DNA from: Punica granatum
Lineage: Eukaryota; Streptophyta; Magnoliopsida; Myrtales; Lythraceae
Reading direction: 5' to 3'
Length of the DNA: 64,000 nt
Assembly: GCF_007655135.1 (NCBI RefSeq)
Contig: NC_045132.1
Coordinates: 21,136,354-21,200,353, forward strand
Every line of letters begins with the position of its first letter. The stretch's first letter is position 1. The notes under the pieces are model-generated. The model saw only the letters and a program-made list of their open reading frames with translations. It made no database searches and had not been told where the DNA came from. This document shows, piece after piece, positions 1 through 12,422 of the stretch. Both the position numbers and the translations under genes were made by a program.

Positions 1-1693
1 TCCTGCAGATGGAATCAAATGGACAAAGAAGAAATTAAACTATTAAACCTTGAAAAGTATAATTAAAATCAAAATTAAAATCATAAGTAAAATTTGGGAT
101 ACCGCGCCCCAATTCAACCCTATATATATATATATATATATAAAAGTAAAATTTTCAGACCTTCTTTTGAAGATCAGCCACTTGATTCAGCATGTGTTGG
201 ATCTGAAAGAAAAATTCAGAAGAATTATTACTTGACTTCCAATATATATCATCAGCCACCAATACAACATAAATGTGAATATATATATATATTAAAGCCA
301 ATTATTTGGTGCCAATCCTTACAGTAATTCTTTTTTTCCCCCCTAATCAAAGCAATGAAAAATTATGCAAGTACGATACAATGTCGTTAAAAAAAAAAAA
401 GGGTCCGGCAATAACGAAACACTTCCATGATATACGACATTTCTAATGGGCCAATTGGTCCTGTAGAATGGAAAGAAATGAAAATTGCACAGCTTCTCGT
501 ATATGTCTGTAATTCACATACCATCATAGATCTCATCTCGTTCCTACCAAATGATGGATATTGGGTTGATATACACCTCCCAAACATAATTTTTTTCGCA
601 GATCACTGTACCAAGAGACCAGTAAATAATATCGAGAAATTGAAAACTCTTATGATGTGTTTGATTTTAAAGTTAAGTAGAGTTGAATTTTGATTTTAAT
701 TGGATTGTAATGATTGTATTGTTGAATTATGAGAAAAAGTAATAAATAGTTGAAAAAAGTAATGATTGTATTGTTGAATTGTAGAAAATGTAAGGATAAT
801 TAAGAAAATTTAGTATTAAAAATTGAATTGAATAGTTAAAAAATTGAAAAAAAAGGAAAAGTAATAATTATGTTATTGATTTTTGTTGTGTAATGAGTAG
901 AGTTAAAGTTAGAGTTAGAATTTTAAAATCATGATTGCGAAACCAAACAGAGCATTAAATTCGATCGAGTACATTAAGTAATATTAAATTTGCAATACTT
1001 ACTATTACAATTATATTTGGTCACATTGAATAAGACTCCTATCTCATTATTCCATGCCATGATACCAGGACTCATCTTAGTACGACTCTTTATCTCATTA
1101 TATTCAATAGTTTAATTATGTTTCAGTATATATAAATTAATATATCGCGTGCGCATCTTTCCCCTCCTAAAAGATGAAAATCTAGTGGGTCAATAATTTG
1201 ATGGTTAAGTTTCTTTTGGACTGCTATATATCAAAGAGGGCAAACTAAAACCACGGGAGATATTATATCGTCACTTGAAGTGACTTCACTTGTCCAATTG
1301 TTCATGGATCAAAATTTACTGATACTTAAGTTGCTATTATGTATTCAAAACTTTAATCAATGATCAAGTTCTTGAACCGCATATTATAAATATATCTATA
1401 ATTATTGTTCTAATTATGAGAAGACTCTTCATGAATTAACAAGATATATATTAACATTCTACATTCACCAAGGTAATAGAATCAAGTTAATTTAGTTGAA
1501 ACTCTTCATAATTAAACGCTTGAGGGTTAGGCCATATTGTCTTAATGAGGCTATGAAGGCTTGAATTTGAACCATCCCAACGAGTCTCAGTCTAATCCAG
1601 TCCCGATTTGACGCACACGGGACTCGCAAGCAGCTAGCACAATGTCTAATCTATGTTAGTAGCCTTAGCTTAGGTATAGGTATTTAGGCATAC
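1..1693. other. gene-poor DNA, possibly intron 4 of the MADS-box gene
   Basis: Apart from the MITE at 653-954 I see no gene. The MADS-box gene enters from the right and its exon 4 stops at 1694. I looked on the minus strand for the short exons that normally follow the K-box exon (about 42 bp each) and did not recognise them. This stretch is therefore either a long intron 4 or the place where the gene is cut off. Several A- and T-rich simple runs occur; the small open frames at 387-693 match no family I know. Confidence 0.5.
653..954. mobile_element. Tourist-like (PIF/Harbinger) MITE
   Basis: A 302-bp non-coding element flanked by TTA on both sides (650-652 and 955-957), the 3-bp target duplication of PIF/Harbinger elements. 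The left end TGATGTGTTTGATTTT and the inverted right end TGCTCTGTTTGGTTTC form imperfect terminal inverted repeats. The interior, with repeated blocks of the type TAATGATTGTATTGTTGAAT, is shared with the 305-bp element at 59617-59921, so the two are members of one family. Confidence 0.7.
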
Positions 1694-4490
1694 CTTGGTG
1701 GAGCGGATATGTTTGAGGGACTTGTCCATCTTGTGCTCAAGCTGCTCTAGCTCCTTTATGCTCATCTGCCCCAGATCTTCCCCTAGAAGATTTCTGTACG
1801 TACGAAAACATATAAGATTGTAATTATCATCAATTACACCGCAAATGGAATGCACAATTCATTGTGAGATATATTATTTAATTACCGGTGGGACATGTTA
1901 CATCAAACTCAGGTACTACATCTCAAGAAATGAATGGAAAATAGCATACATATATACATATAGTCGCAGGTGCACATATGGATCTATAATTCATCAACTA
2001 GTTTATTACCTCTGAGTACGTTGCAAGGCCTCAACTCTGGTTTTCAGCTTTACGTACTCCTGGTAAGTGCTCTGGTTAATCAGTAGCAGATCGATGAATT
2101 CAGGAACAGATAAAGAGTTCCAATTAGTAATTATCAAGTAGTTCATGATATTAATGGTATTATGGTTTGAACAAAGAGATAAAGAGAGGTTTGATTGATT
2201 ACCTGCATGTGATCCATTGTCACTTGACTAGATTCGGCATTTGCAAAAGTGTATCTATGGTACCTCTCGATCGTACTCGCCATGCTGAAGTGAAAGAATC
2301 AACTATCAACAATCAAGATGAATAGAATGCATCTTTTTTGTGTATAATATTAATATGTGATACTAGGCGTTTTAGTGGAATCAGAATTCCAGTTTAGGGC
2401 AAGAGATTTGCTAAATGACTCCACATAAGAATATATAGATGACTGATTCATATGTTGAGTTACTTCACATTGTCAAAGATAAGACAATGTCAAACCTCAC
2501 TGCGAAAAAAAAAGAAAAGAAAAACGTCCACTCTGAATCTACTATTACCAATCGACAAAAAGGAAAATGTGCCTGAAAAAAGTACATGACTGAGAAGAAA
2601 TAATCCATTGTTACTTTCATTGGTACAAAAAAATCTACATATAAATTTCTAATGTAGTTATAATTGAAAATTTAAAAAATGATTATTTTACACGTACAGA
2701 CTGTGAAAATTCTAAAATAGATCGAACAGGTTTAAAAGACTTGAGGGAGGTGTCGATAATAGTCCCTGCCATCTATTCTTTATTTGTGCCATCAATTGCT
2801 GAGGCCATATACGAAATGGTGAAATTGTGCTTCTGAACATCGACACTTTTCTTGGCCAAAATAAGTAACATATAAGTAGGATTCTCATATTTCAACACAT
2901 TAATAATGGCTATGCTTCCAAGAAAATTAAAAATGAGTAAAACACAAATAAATTAAATACCGATGCCGCAAATTCTTTTATTAAGAGGAAAGTAGAAAAA
3001 TCAACCTTTCTAGGGTTGTGAAGATAATTTTATTTCGATTGTCCGGATGGATTTAGAAGAAGTAATAGAATTAAGGGGAAAAAAAAAGAGGTAATTTGAG
3101 AGCTGAAAAAGAAATCAGATTGGAAGAACACATCTGCGTATTGATTAAAATAAGAAAAATAATTACAGAACAAATGAGAATCTATGAATTTCATGGATAC
3201 AAATCAAATCAAAAGGAAAAAGGCCTGGTTGACTCTTAAAAAATCGACTGTTGACCATTAATTTCAACAAGCTCAAAAGTTATAAAAATCTTTGCCGCAA
3301 GGAAATTCTATGACTACTATATTAGGTTTTAAGGAAAAAAAAAGGAGGTAAATTGAGAGCTGAAAATGAAATTAGATTGGAAGAGGAACACGTCTGCACA
3401 CTGATTAAAATAAGAAAAATAATTACATAACAAATGAGATGTTATGAATTTCATGGATACAAATCAAATTAAAAGCAAAAAGGCTCCGTTGATTCTTAAA
3501 AAGTCGATTGTTGACCATTAATTTCACCAAGATCAAAAGTTATAAAAGTATTTGCCGCAAGGAAATTCTATGACTACTATATTATGTTTTTTGTTAATGG
3601 ATTATTTATTCGGTTTCTACACGCAGTCAAGTACAGTGAAAAAAGTCTAGCCCTATTTAATATTTTATATGTAGGTATAAAAGAGTTTCAATTTGATAAA
3701 TCAGGAACCTTGATTTGTAAAACTCTACAAGCCCAGAATAATATAATCACATGAAGAGTGTTCTTTGAAAATCTAATTATTATCTAATGAATTTTAATTC
3801 ATAGATCCAGAAAAAAAGAAACTAATAAATTCCATGATCCAAATAGATATATCAAAAAGAAGATAATAGTGAATCTTAAATAACCCACTACCGGAACAAT
3901 TTAAAATGTTTTAGCCAAATCACGATAAATATGTTTATTAATTATGTAAAATATATTACGATCCCACGGTTCGATTTAAGATAGAAATTTTAGCTAAGGA
4001 ATATAAATATATATATAAATTAATTAAAAGTGCAATAGCGAATTGTTTTTGAAGGATTGCGAATAAAGGCGTAAGGTATAAAGCTTAATTTTTCATCAAC
4101 ACAAGTAAAGAACAATAACATGCAAAAATACATAATCAAAGGACCATCACATTAGATTCTGAAAGACAACATCAAATTATACATGACATGGGGACACACC
4201 TTCTTAGTAATTTTTGTTTTTGTTTTTTTTTTATAAGATGAGGACACAATTGTATATATATAAATAATTATAATATGACTATGATATGTATAATTAAATA
4301 CATACGAGGAGGAGCTGGAGAACTCGTAGAGCTTGCCACGGCTGGAGAAGAGGATGGCGGCGACTTCGACATCGCAGAGGACGGAGAGCTCGAAGGCCTT
4401 CTTGAGCAGCCCACTCTTCCTCTTTGCAAAAGAGACCTGCCTATTTATCTTGTTCTCTATTCTCTTCAGCTCAACTTTCCCTCTCCCCAT
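1694..4490 (-). CDS. MADS-box transcription factor, SEPALLATA-like (partial, exons 1-4)
   Basis: Type II (MIKC) MADS-domain factor that would bind CArG boxes as a dimer in the nucleus. Coding exons read on the minus strand: 4306-4490, 2203-2284, 2010-2071 and 1694-1793, of 185, 82, 62 and 100 bp, close to the sizes I know for SEP/AP1-type genes, all with GT-AG borders and continuous frame (143 residues). The MADS domain starts [18 protein letters not shown]; the K-box follows, with RNLLGEDLG in exon 4, a SEP/AGL6 hallmark. The start is the ATG at 4488-4490, since the family begins MGRG; an acceptor-like CACAG just upstream suggests a 5' UTR intron. Odd points: [16 protein letters not shown] and AAILF depart from the usual residues, and exons 5-8 are not visible. 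Membership of MIKC is certain. SEP-like is likely. The subclade is open. Confidence 0.9.
2285..4305 (-). other. intron 1 of the MADS-box gene (about 2.0 kb)
   Basis: Bounded by the exon 1 donor and the exon 2 acceptor. First introns of MIKC genes often hold regulatory elements. This one contains the tandem duplication at 3071-3588 and otherwise AT-rich DNA without an open frame. Confidence 0.8.
3071..3588. repeat. two-copy tandem duplication (about 258 bp) inside MADS intron 1
   Basis: Unit 1 (about 3071-3328) and unit 2 (about 3329-3588) run in parallel almost base for base. Both begin TTAAGG followed by an A-run, share AATTTCATGGATACAAATCA and GTTGACCATTAATTTCA, and end with GGAAATTCTATGACTACTAT. 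Differences are scattered substitutions and a few short indels. No coding content. Confidence 0.9.
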
Positions 4491-5047
4491 GTCTCTCAAT
4501 TCTCAATCCTGTGACCAACAAATAATAAAATATTATAATATATTTATCATACCAAAAAAAAAGAAGAAGTAATATTTCCTTCTCTAAATATCTATCTATC
4601 TATCTCCTTGATCTCTCAAACTGCTCTTTCCCTCTATATATGCTTAAAATAAGGGCTACCCCAAATGGAAATATTTATTTTTGGGCGCTCTTTTGATAAA
4701 TTTTACAACTCCCTCTCTTTACATTAATATGGTATGGACTGTCTATCTTTGCTTCTCCTTCTTTAGGGAAATCGGAAAGGAATAAGAAGGGAAGGGAAGG
4801 AGAGAAGGAAAGAGAGAGGAGAAAGAGAGATCAGAGGAGCCCCCAATTTACCTTTTCTCTTTGGTTTTTTGTGGGTAGGGTTTAGGTTTCTTGGTGTGGT
4901 GAGTTTAATGCTTCAGCTCAGAGAGGAAAGAGAGAAAGAGCGAATGGAAAACATCTTCCTATGAATGGAAAGGATAGGAATTTTTTGTGGTTGTGTGTGT
5001 GTGTGTTGTTGGGGGGATGTTTTTGAGGATATGTTTTTGTTTTTTTA
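4491..5047 (-). promoter_or_regulatory. 5' leader and proximal promoter of the MADS-box gene
   Basis: Upstream of the MADS ATG in gene orientation. It contains a candidate 5' UTR acceptor (CACAG before GATTGAG), purine/pyrimidine-rich tracts at 4760-4840 and a telo-box-like TAGGGTTTAGG on the plus strand near 4878. No clear TATA box was identified, so the transcription start is unknown. Confidence 0.35.
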
Positions 5048-5274
5048 ATTATTGCATCATATAATTTAATGTTGACAGATATTTTTAGATCTATCCCAAC
5101 GTCGATTTTTTTCATGAGTAATCCCAACATTATTATTTTTGTTTTACCATTTATCTCCTAAGGATAGATGGTGACATCAAACTAGTAACATTGGGATACC
5201 TCAGAAAAAAAAAACGATGTTGGGATAGATCTAAGAATATTTATCAACGTTAGGTTATATGGTGCAATAAATCC
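5048..5274. mobile_element. palindromic MITE, copy 1
   Basis: A 227-bp element with long imperfect inverted repeats: the left arm around ATTGCATCATATAATTTAA and the right arm around TTATATGGTGCAATAAAT, with GATCTATCCCAAC and its complement further in. It is flanked by a direct repeat TTGTTTTTTTT (5037-5047 and 5275-5285), a probable target duplication, though low complexity weakens it. It is related along its length to the element at 36501-36718. Confidence 0.7.
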
Positions 5275-5285
5275 TTGTTTTTTTT

Positions 5286-8200
5286 GTTTTTTGCTAATTT
5301 AATGTTCTCTTTTCTGTTAATGAGTTGCTGGGTTTGGGGCTTCTTTTGCATCGAGAGAACACGGATTAATATTGTCTCCCTTCTTATTCCTAAACATATA
5401 TATTACTATTCCTCCTCATTTGTTCTATACTTTGATTTATTGTTTTGGTAAATTTATACATGCTTCTTATTATTTTGATTTAGACACTTCTATTTTGGCC
5501 AATCTTGGTACTTGCTCCATTATAAATTGGAGTTGCAACATGTAAATGCTGATTGATCCATATCTATACCAAAACGTTGCTACTGCTAGCGCTTCTCGTC
5601 GGATTTATAAGTACTATACCTATATATATATATATATATATATATATTTTACAAGTAAACTGAGTTTATAAGTACTATATATTTTTGCATATGAGTGGAC
5701 AAAGATAATTAAACGGCATTACAATGATGACATTATGCCTTTTAGGGTGTTCCTTCAGTAAATGCGCTCAAACTGGTTATCCTATACAAAATTAAGGTTT
5801 TAAATGATAAATTTACCTAATATACATAATACATGTATACATTTAAAAAAAATCTGCTTTTATTATTATTATTTTTTCGGGTGAGAGATTGGTTGTTAAT
5901 TGAGGTTCGTGTTTTCTTTTATTTTAGTAAAAATAATGACCAAGTGAAATAGAGAGAGGGAATGAGACCTGCACCAGCTAGATCTCAGATCCTCGCAACC
6001 TTAAACAGCTGCCACTTTAGGGTCTCTACGTGTAGGGCTGTGGAACGACGGTTCACTTCACTCCGAGGGTTCCAATTCCCCCTCTTCACCCATTTTGCCT
6101 TTTCACTTGACAGCTCATTCAACATGGAAACATTCGTATTAGATTCAAACCCTTTTGAGAAAATTCTCTCCATATATCTGATGATCATTTTTCGGACACA
6201 GAAAACATTCGCTAATATGTTCCAAATTGACACTAATTATTCGTTGTATTGACGAGCATCGAGTCGATTTAAAAGTGACCATAACTCGTTGATTCTTTTC
6301 GTTAATCTAAAAATTTAAGTAAGAAGCAACATCATGAATGTGCAAAATTCGCTTCCTGTGTCGAAGACTGATCAGAAGACAGAGAATCCTTTGCTTTCTA
6401 TTCTTCACTTACTTATCTTATGGCTAATATCCATATGGTGAAACAAAGTAAAGAGAAATTACATTTCAGTCAAATTACTCTAATATTCTTTCTCGCCAGT
6501 CGCCACATTTAGCACTGTTATTTGTAGAATTGATGCTCGTCTAGTGACCATATTGGATTACGAAGTTTCCAGCCTCGATACATACACTTTTTGATGCATA
6601 ACGGAACCAAATCGCGACGAATAAAGTTAAACGAAGTGATGTTAATAAATATATATATATATATATGTAATGAAAAAAGTCTCAAATTTTAACTATATTT
6701 AAGCCATTTATATAGCAATTAATAGACTATCAACTGCCATATATTAAAGAGAACAAAAGAATAAGAGAATACTTTTCTTATCTTTTTTTTTTTGACTGAA
6801 ATTGACGGTCCATATAGAGAAAGTTTGAGAAATCCAGTGAGTGAGAATGGAGCTATTCTATGTATAAAGAGATCGGAAAAAGAAAGAACGAGAAAAGCCC
6901 AACAACATCATCCGAATCAAAGAAAGAAAACGGATTGGTGCGAAGAGGGAATAAATGAATGAGTGAGATTAATGTTTTTCTTTATGGATTTGTTTTTTAA
7001 TTATTACAAAATAGTGTTAGCTTTTTAGGGGTTGGATAGAATTGAAAGCGGACCAAAAGAGCATTATATCGGCATCGGGAAGACAACTTTGGGACCCCTA
7101 CGTGTCGAGTTCTCAATGGCTTTTCAGAGGCAGCAAAATTATTTCCCTCTCTCCTCTCCTCTTCTTAGGGTTAGGAGAGACCTTCCCCCAGCGGTTTGCA
7201 TGCAACAACCATGTACGTACCTCCTTGACATTGACTTGTTAAAAGAAAGAATAATATTGTACCCTAGCAGAACTTCAATAATCGATGATATATATGTATA
7301 CTTTTAATCCCCACCATACATATAGTAAGGACAAATACATAGGATAGACTTAAAATGTGACACGTCATCATCTGTCGTTATCATTCTTTCAGCGATTGAA
7401 CTGTGTCATTAAAGTGAGATAAGATAGTACTCCGCGTATGCTTTCTTAAGTTACAGAGTTTGTTTAATATTGTCACCTCCTCCCATCTAACCTTCATGTG
7501 ACACTTCAGGCTACTCGGACTGATGACTGTGCAAGTCGGCCTATATTCCGTACCTCCGATCAGCCCCTCTCTCAAGGTTGCCTGTTCAACTCGAGAAGAA
7601 ACTTTGACTTTATCTTTCTCGGATGAAACACGGGGTCCAAGCTCAAAGGGACTTCAGGTTGTTAAAAGATTATAGAATATGCAATATTTCGTGCACGTGC
7701 TATGAAGATTTTCAATAAAAGATGTATGTGGACCCTCATTTTCAATGGCGAGATATAGAATCATGCCTATATATTTTGTTAGATTAATTTTCACCGGCTA
7801 ATTATGCAAGTCGACCAAAGTCTTCGAGGAGTCAGTGATGTCAGTGATACAGAATATCTTTTGTTGTTCTTTACTTAAATTTTCACGATTAGTTTTTACC
7901 TAGCTGAATTTACAAGTCAGTTTGTTCTTCTTCTTCCTCTTCTTCTTTTTTGGTTAGGTTTATGGTCAAAAAACGTAACTTGGTTTTTCCGCATGCCTAT
8001 AACATAGTAATCTTTTTTGCTCTTACATCTTTTCAGGAAAAGAAAATATTATTGTAAATTACATGTTAATTTCCATCTCTCGAAATACCTTTTCCTTTTT
8101 AATTCTCTAAAAAAATTACTCATAAATTCGACATAACCTCGCACCGTGAACTTTCTTTTTCTCCTTTAATTTGATTGAATGCTGCCATCGTCATTTTCAA

Positions 8201-9880
8201 ATCAGATGCTCCCTCGATCAAAGTCCAATTACTACCTTTTATCTTTTTATGATTATAAGCCTTTAATATGGGGCGTCGATGGCCTGTGTACGTATGGGGA
8301 AAATGATGAGTCTGATCGTAAATATTTAATATAATTTAATATTTGTTCTCCGTTGAGAAAAAAAAGGATTTTTTTTTGGGTAGATGAAAAAATGATTTTA
8401 CTTGACTAACATAATGTTTTAAGAGCAAATATAGCACGCTGCCCTTCCAAGATTGAAATCTAGTTCGTGATATTATATATTGCTCCCTAACAAGTTAGCT
8501 CACTGCAAAGACTTACAATTATATCATACGATTGATGACCTTCGTCTCCAAAAAAAAAAATTATAGACGCATCGCAACACTACATATATATATTTAACGT
8601 GCCAATTGAATTCAGAATCTCTTGACTTTAGATGAAAGCATGTCCAATCGCACACTGTGCCTCCTTTCTCATGTATTACTATTCATTATCATTATTGTTG
8701 AAATATTTTATCAACCTTTTAATGCTTTGTTTAGATGCATCGGGAAATAATTGTCTCCCTAGTTTGTAATCTTATTGAATAGTCGTATATATTATTTCAA
8801 GAATGGCTTTTTTAAAATAATTAGAGAAAATGTAGGTGCGTTGCAAGTTTACAAAACTTTTTAAAATGCGGAAATATGTATATGCATGAAGCAGCTAATT
8901 GGGAAAAGAAACAGAGAAGAGTATATCATGAAGAAAATAAGAGTGTCTAAGCACCGCTAGGTTCATCTAATGTTCCGGCGGATACAAAGAAATTAGAAAT
9001 GAACGCAAACTATAAAATATATATGGACCAACTCATACTTCCTTTTATTTCAATTTAACTTGGATATTAGTTAATAGTCAATATGGGTACAATAAATCAC
9101 AGTGAACATTAGAAGTTAAACATTGAAAATTAATGTAGTAAGAATGGAGCTTGAGACAAACCTAACATGCATAGAAAAGTTAAAAAATGAAATCCAACAG
9201 AATCGTCCTAGAGGTTAAACTATGATTCTAATTAATTAAAGTTCTTTTCTTTGACATGTTAATTAATGGGACAAATTCTCCAAACAATATTAATCACTTC
9301 TTGAGAGTATAAAACGATATGGGGAAATGCTTTTCTGCCGACATTTACACCCTCCGATTGCTCCGAATGTCAGAGCATTAATTGTTCACCCTTGGACTTT
9401 GTGCAATTTACGATTTTGCCACTACGTCACTTTCGCGTGAATTCGGAGGATTGATTCGCATGATATAGCAATTCTGAATATTTATGTTATGTTTGGTTTC
9501 ATAGTAGGATTTTATAAATTTTATAATAACTGATATTTAAATATTTTATCATTAATTATATTGTTTTACTAACTATTCATACATATATGTATCCACTTAA
9601 CTTCTTTTAGTATAAAAAAAAATAGTGGTTAAAAATAAAATTACCACTCAATAAAGTAAACTTAAAAGTATGTTTATTAATAGATTTTTAGTTATATATG
9701 CTACTGTAAACACAAAAGTAAGATAACTTAAAGAGAAATTCATATAAAGCACGTAGATTTATATGGAGCAAATTTTACTCATGAATTTTAAAGTAAAAGA
9801 CATAAAAATTTAAGACAATTTTTAAAAATGAAAAATTGTGACAGTTTATTTGAGTTTCATTAGTACTCTTTTCCAGCTAT
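5286..9880. other. intergenic DNA, no gene recognised
   Basis: AT-rich DNA with a (TA)n run at about 5618-5647, a short one near 6648-6667 and T- and A-runs. The open frames at 5962-6252, 7032-7307 and 7381-7575 overlap each other on both strands and match no family I recognise. At 9485 there is an isolated end (TTA, then TGTTATGTTTGGTTTC) like the Tourist-like elements elsewhere, but I could not find its partner end. Confidence 0.6.
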
Positions 9881-9995
9881 TATGACCGTGTCATCGGGAC
9901 ACGGCATCCCACAGATTAGATGCGTGCGGGCCCTGCGGTGCACCATGCATCCGACAGCGGGGAGACCGTGTGTCACCATGACACATGGTCATATT
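9881..9995. repeat. GC-rich imperfect palindrome (about 115 bp)
   Basis: The left arm TATGACCGTGTCATCGGGAC and the right arm ending GTGTCACCATGACACATGGT are partly complementary. The centre holds GATGCGTGCGGGCCC and GCACCATGCATC. The block stands out as GC-rich in AT-rich surroundings. It could be a small MITE or a hairpin-forming remnant; no flanking duplication beyond ATT is clear. Confidence 0.45.
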
Positions 9996-11413
9996 AAAAT
10001 TTCCCCTAATCTTAAATTTGATTGATTGTATGAGCTCAAGGATTTCATTCTCGGTGAACAAAAAAAACTATTTCATGAAACATATGCTACATGTAAAACC
10101 CTATTCGGCAAATGTACTGATAATAATTACTCATGATTCTCATTCAGACATTAGTCTGATCAAAAATATTTTTACATAAATAGAAAAATCAAATAAAAAT
10201 GTCAATAAATGATATGAAATGATAAAATGTTATAGAAGAGCTTATAAACTAAAATATAAACTGCATCATGCATGCATGGGATAAAAAATTAGATAAATTT
10301 AATAAAAATAATCAGTAAATTCACATTAATTTAAGTTGAAACTTTTACATTTAGGAATGCTTTATTATATAAGTATAAAATAAACTTTGAAAATTGAAAT
10401 GTATTTTATAATTTGAATGTCAACTATTAAAAAGCTTTTTTTTTTTAATTTTACAAACTAAAAGGATCTAATTAATTGTGTTAGCTTTGATCGAAATAAT
10501 TTTATTTATTTCATTTAATCGCACCATGTCTGGATTTAATAGTATATTATGAAAATAAAGTATTTTATAGTAGAACAAACAATTTACAATTTCCGAGAAG
10601 ACCAATCTAAGTAACTAAATATATTAAGTTATGAATAATATTATCACCCAATGCGTCGGTAAATTTACTAGTTTACTATAATATGATGGCAATACTCAAC
10701 CGTAATTTGTGTATATATATTACATATATATATCTATATATATATATATATATATATATCAAGCATTTTGCTTGCTTTGCCTAAGGTGACGGAGACAGCA
10801 CAGCATGCATATACATCCTAGTGGCCGTACCAAACATGGAGCACATAGTCCCATAATATACGTGTCGATCTACCAGAGGATGCAGTACGCCTCAGGTAGG
10901 GCCTGCATCAGAACTTTTTTCTTTTTTTTTTATCACCGTAATTTCCTGTAATCATTTTATTGCCCTTTTCCCCTCCCTTATTAGGTCATGAGAGATGAGA
11001 CTCCATTATTAGGGGGGGGAGGGAATTTTGAAGCCTCAGCCGTTAGGAGTAGTAATCAAGTATATATACTAATGGCAAGAATGAATCGAGGGGGGTTGAG
11101 AGTGGCTGTCACCCCATAGAATTTTCACATCTTAAATAAATTTATGTATAGTCCTTCAAATTTTAATAAAATTTATTATTTCACCCTCAATTCGAAAAAA
11201 TTATCATATAATTCGCCCCCTTACTAATCTCACCCTCCTTTAGTCCAACCCCTGGCTTTGTCCCTCACTAATGGAATTTAATTGAGAGTTACCAGAAAGA
11301 AAATGTCGGTCGTGTCGTGTGTGCAGGGGCAAGCCCCAACTGCAAGTTTCACTTTCCTCCGAAGAAAGTGGGGGCAATGCTCTCTTTTTCTATCTTCTTT
11401 GTTGGCCATGAAG
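9996..11413. other. intergenic DNA, no gene recognised
   Basis: AT-rich DNA with a compound (TA)n microsatellite at about 10715-10759 and a short G-run near 11013. The open frame at 9985-10179 is in AT-rich DNA without family features. No promoter or RNA gene was recognised. Confidence 0.6.
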
Positions 11414-11872
11414 CGGGCGACTGTCGACCGGAATTGTTTTACATAAAATGGAAAATCTCGACTGGTCGAATAGCATTTCATGACTCAACATGCCACCAAG
11501 TTCTTGTCGCCAATGGATGGATATAGGAAGCATTTCTGATAGTGGACAGAATAGGTTGGTGGGAGCAGGTTTGAGAAAAAAGATCTTACGTCGTATCGGG
11601 GATCAATTCTAGTCGTCAGCATGTACTTTTCATTTTGATTAAAAATGCTACTTTACAAACGAGACCTATAAAAAAAAATAAAGAAGAAATAAAAGGTTGC
11701 AGGAAATTTTACTTGCCAAAAATTTAATTTGAAATCTTTTGATTTCAATTTTGGATATGTGCGCGATAATATTTTATTTTTATTTATCTATGATTATTTG
11801 GTCAGTATGCGCATGGCATTATACTCCCCTTCTCAAAACGCTGCGTTTTTAACTACATAGACGAAGGAATTA
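11414..11872. repeat. direct repeat A, left boundary of the first tandem unit
   Basis: About 460 bp that recur in the same orientation at about 16342-16834 (A'). Shared blocks include GACTGTCGAC, AATGGATGGATATAGGAAG, GGGAGCAGGTTTGAGAAAA, GCATGTACTTTTCATTT and CGAAGGAATTA. In A' this sequence begins exactly where the truncated BIG GRAIN 1-like copy breaks off, which marks A as the left end of a tandemly duplicated unit. Confidence 0.8.
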
Positions 11873-12422
11873 GAAGTGTCAGCCGCATTGAAATGAAAGC
11901 AGTTAATCTCTCCATCAGCTATTAGCTGACGGTAAAAGCATGCCCGCTCACTCTTGGGCTTCCTTTATGGGCATGTATACGGCCCAATAGCTTCAAGCCC
12001 AATTGTTATCTTCTTATTTCTTTACTTTCGACCATTGATTTATTCTTATCTTTATATTTCCCTTGTGCAGACCCAAAGAACAAAATTGTGTGCAAAAAAT
12101 ACACATGAGTGAAAGATGCCTAATTTGAGGAATTTAGAGCGAGAGAAAGAACAATGAACACGGAATATACGTGGTAAAACCCTCAAAGCGAAGGAGACAT
12201 CCACGGATAAAGCAGAGAGATTCCACTAGATCAATAAACTAGAGATTACGTCCTCGATATCACACATGTGTTTCCCAGCCCCTGTTACAAGACTCAACCC
12301 GAGAATAATTTCACAATCCTCTTAATTCTCGCAACTCTCTCACTCTATGAACCCTAGATGCTCCAAGAGAGTAAATCCGAGAATTTCCAAAATGATTACC
12401 CGTGATTCCCGCATAACATTCC
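11873..12422. other. spacer between repeat A and block B, retroelement-like sequence
   Basis: No gene. Around 12150-12260 the text GAACACGGAATATACGTGG followed by AAAACCCTCAA resembles sequence often seen in plant LTR-type repeats, but I see no paired repeat or target duplication, so this is only a suggestion. Confidence 0.3.

Noticed and set aside
10700..10765. AT-rich (TA)n tract considered as an origin or matrix-attachment site
   Set aside because: Simple repeats of this kind are common here; no further motif supports a function.
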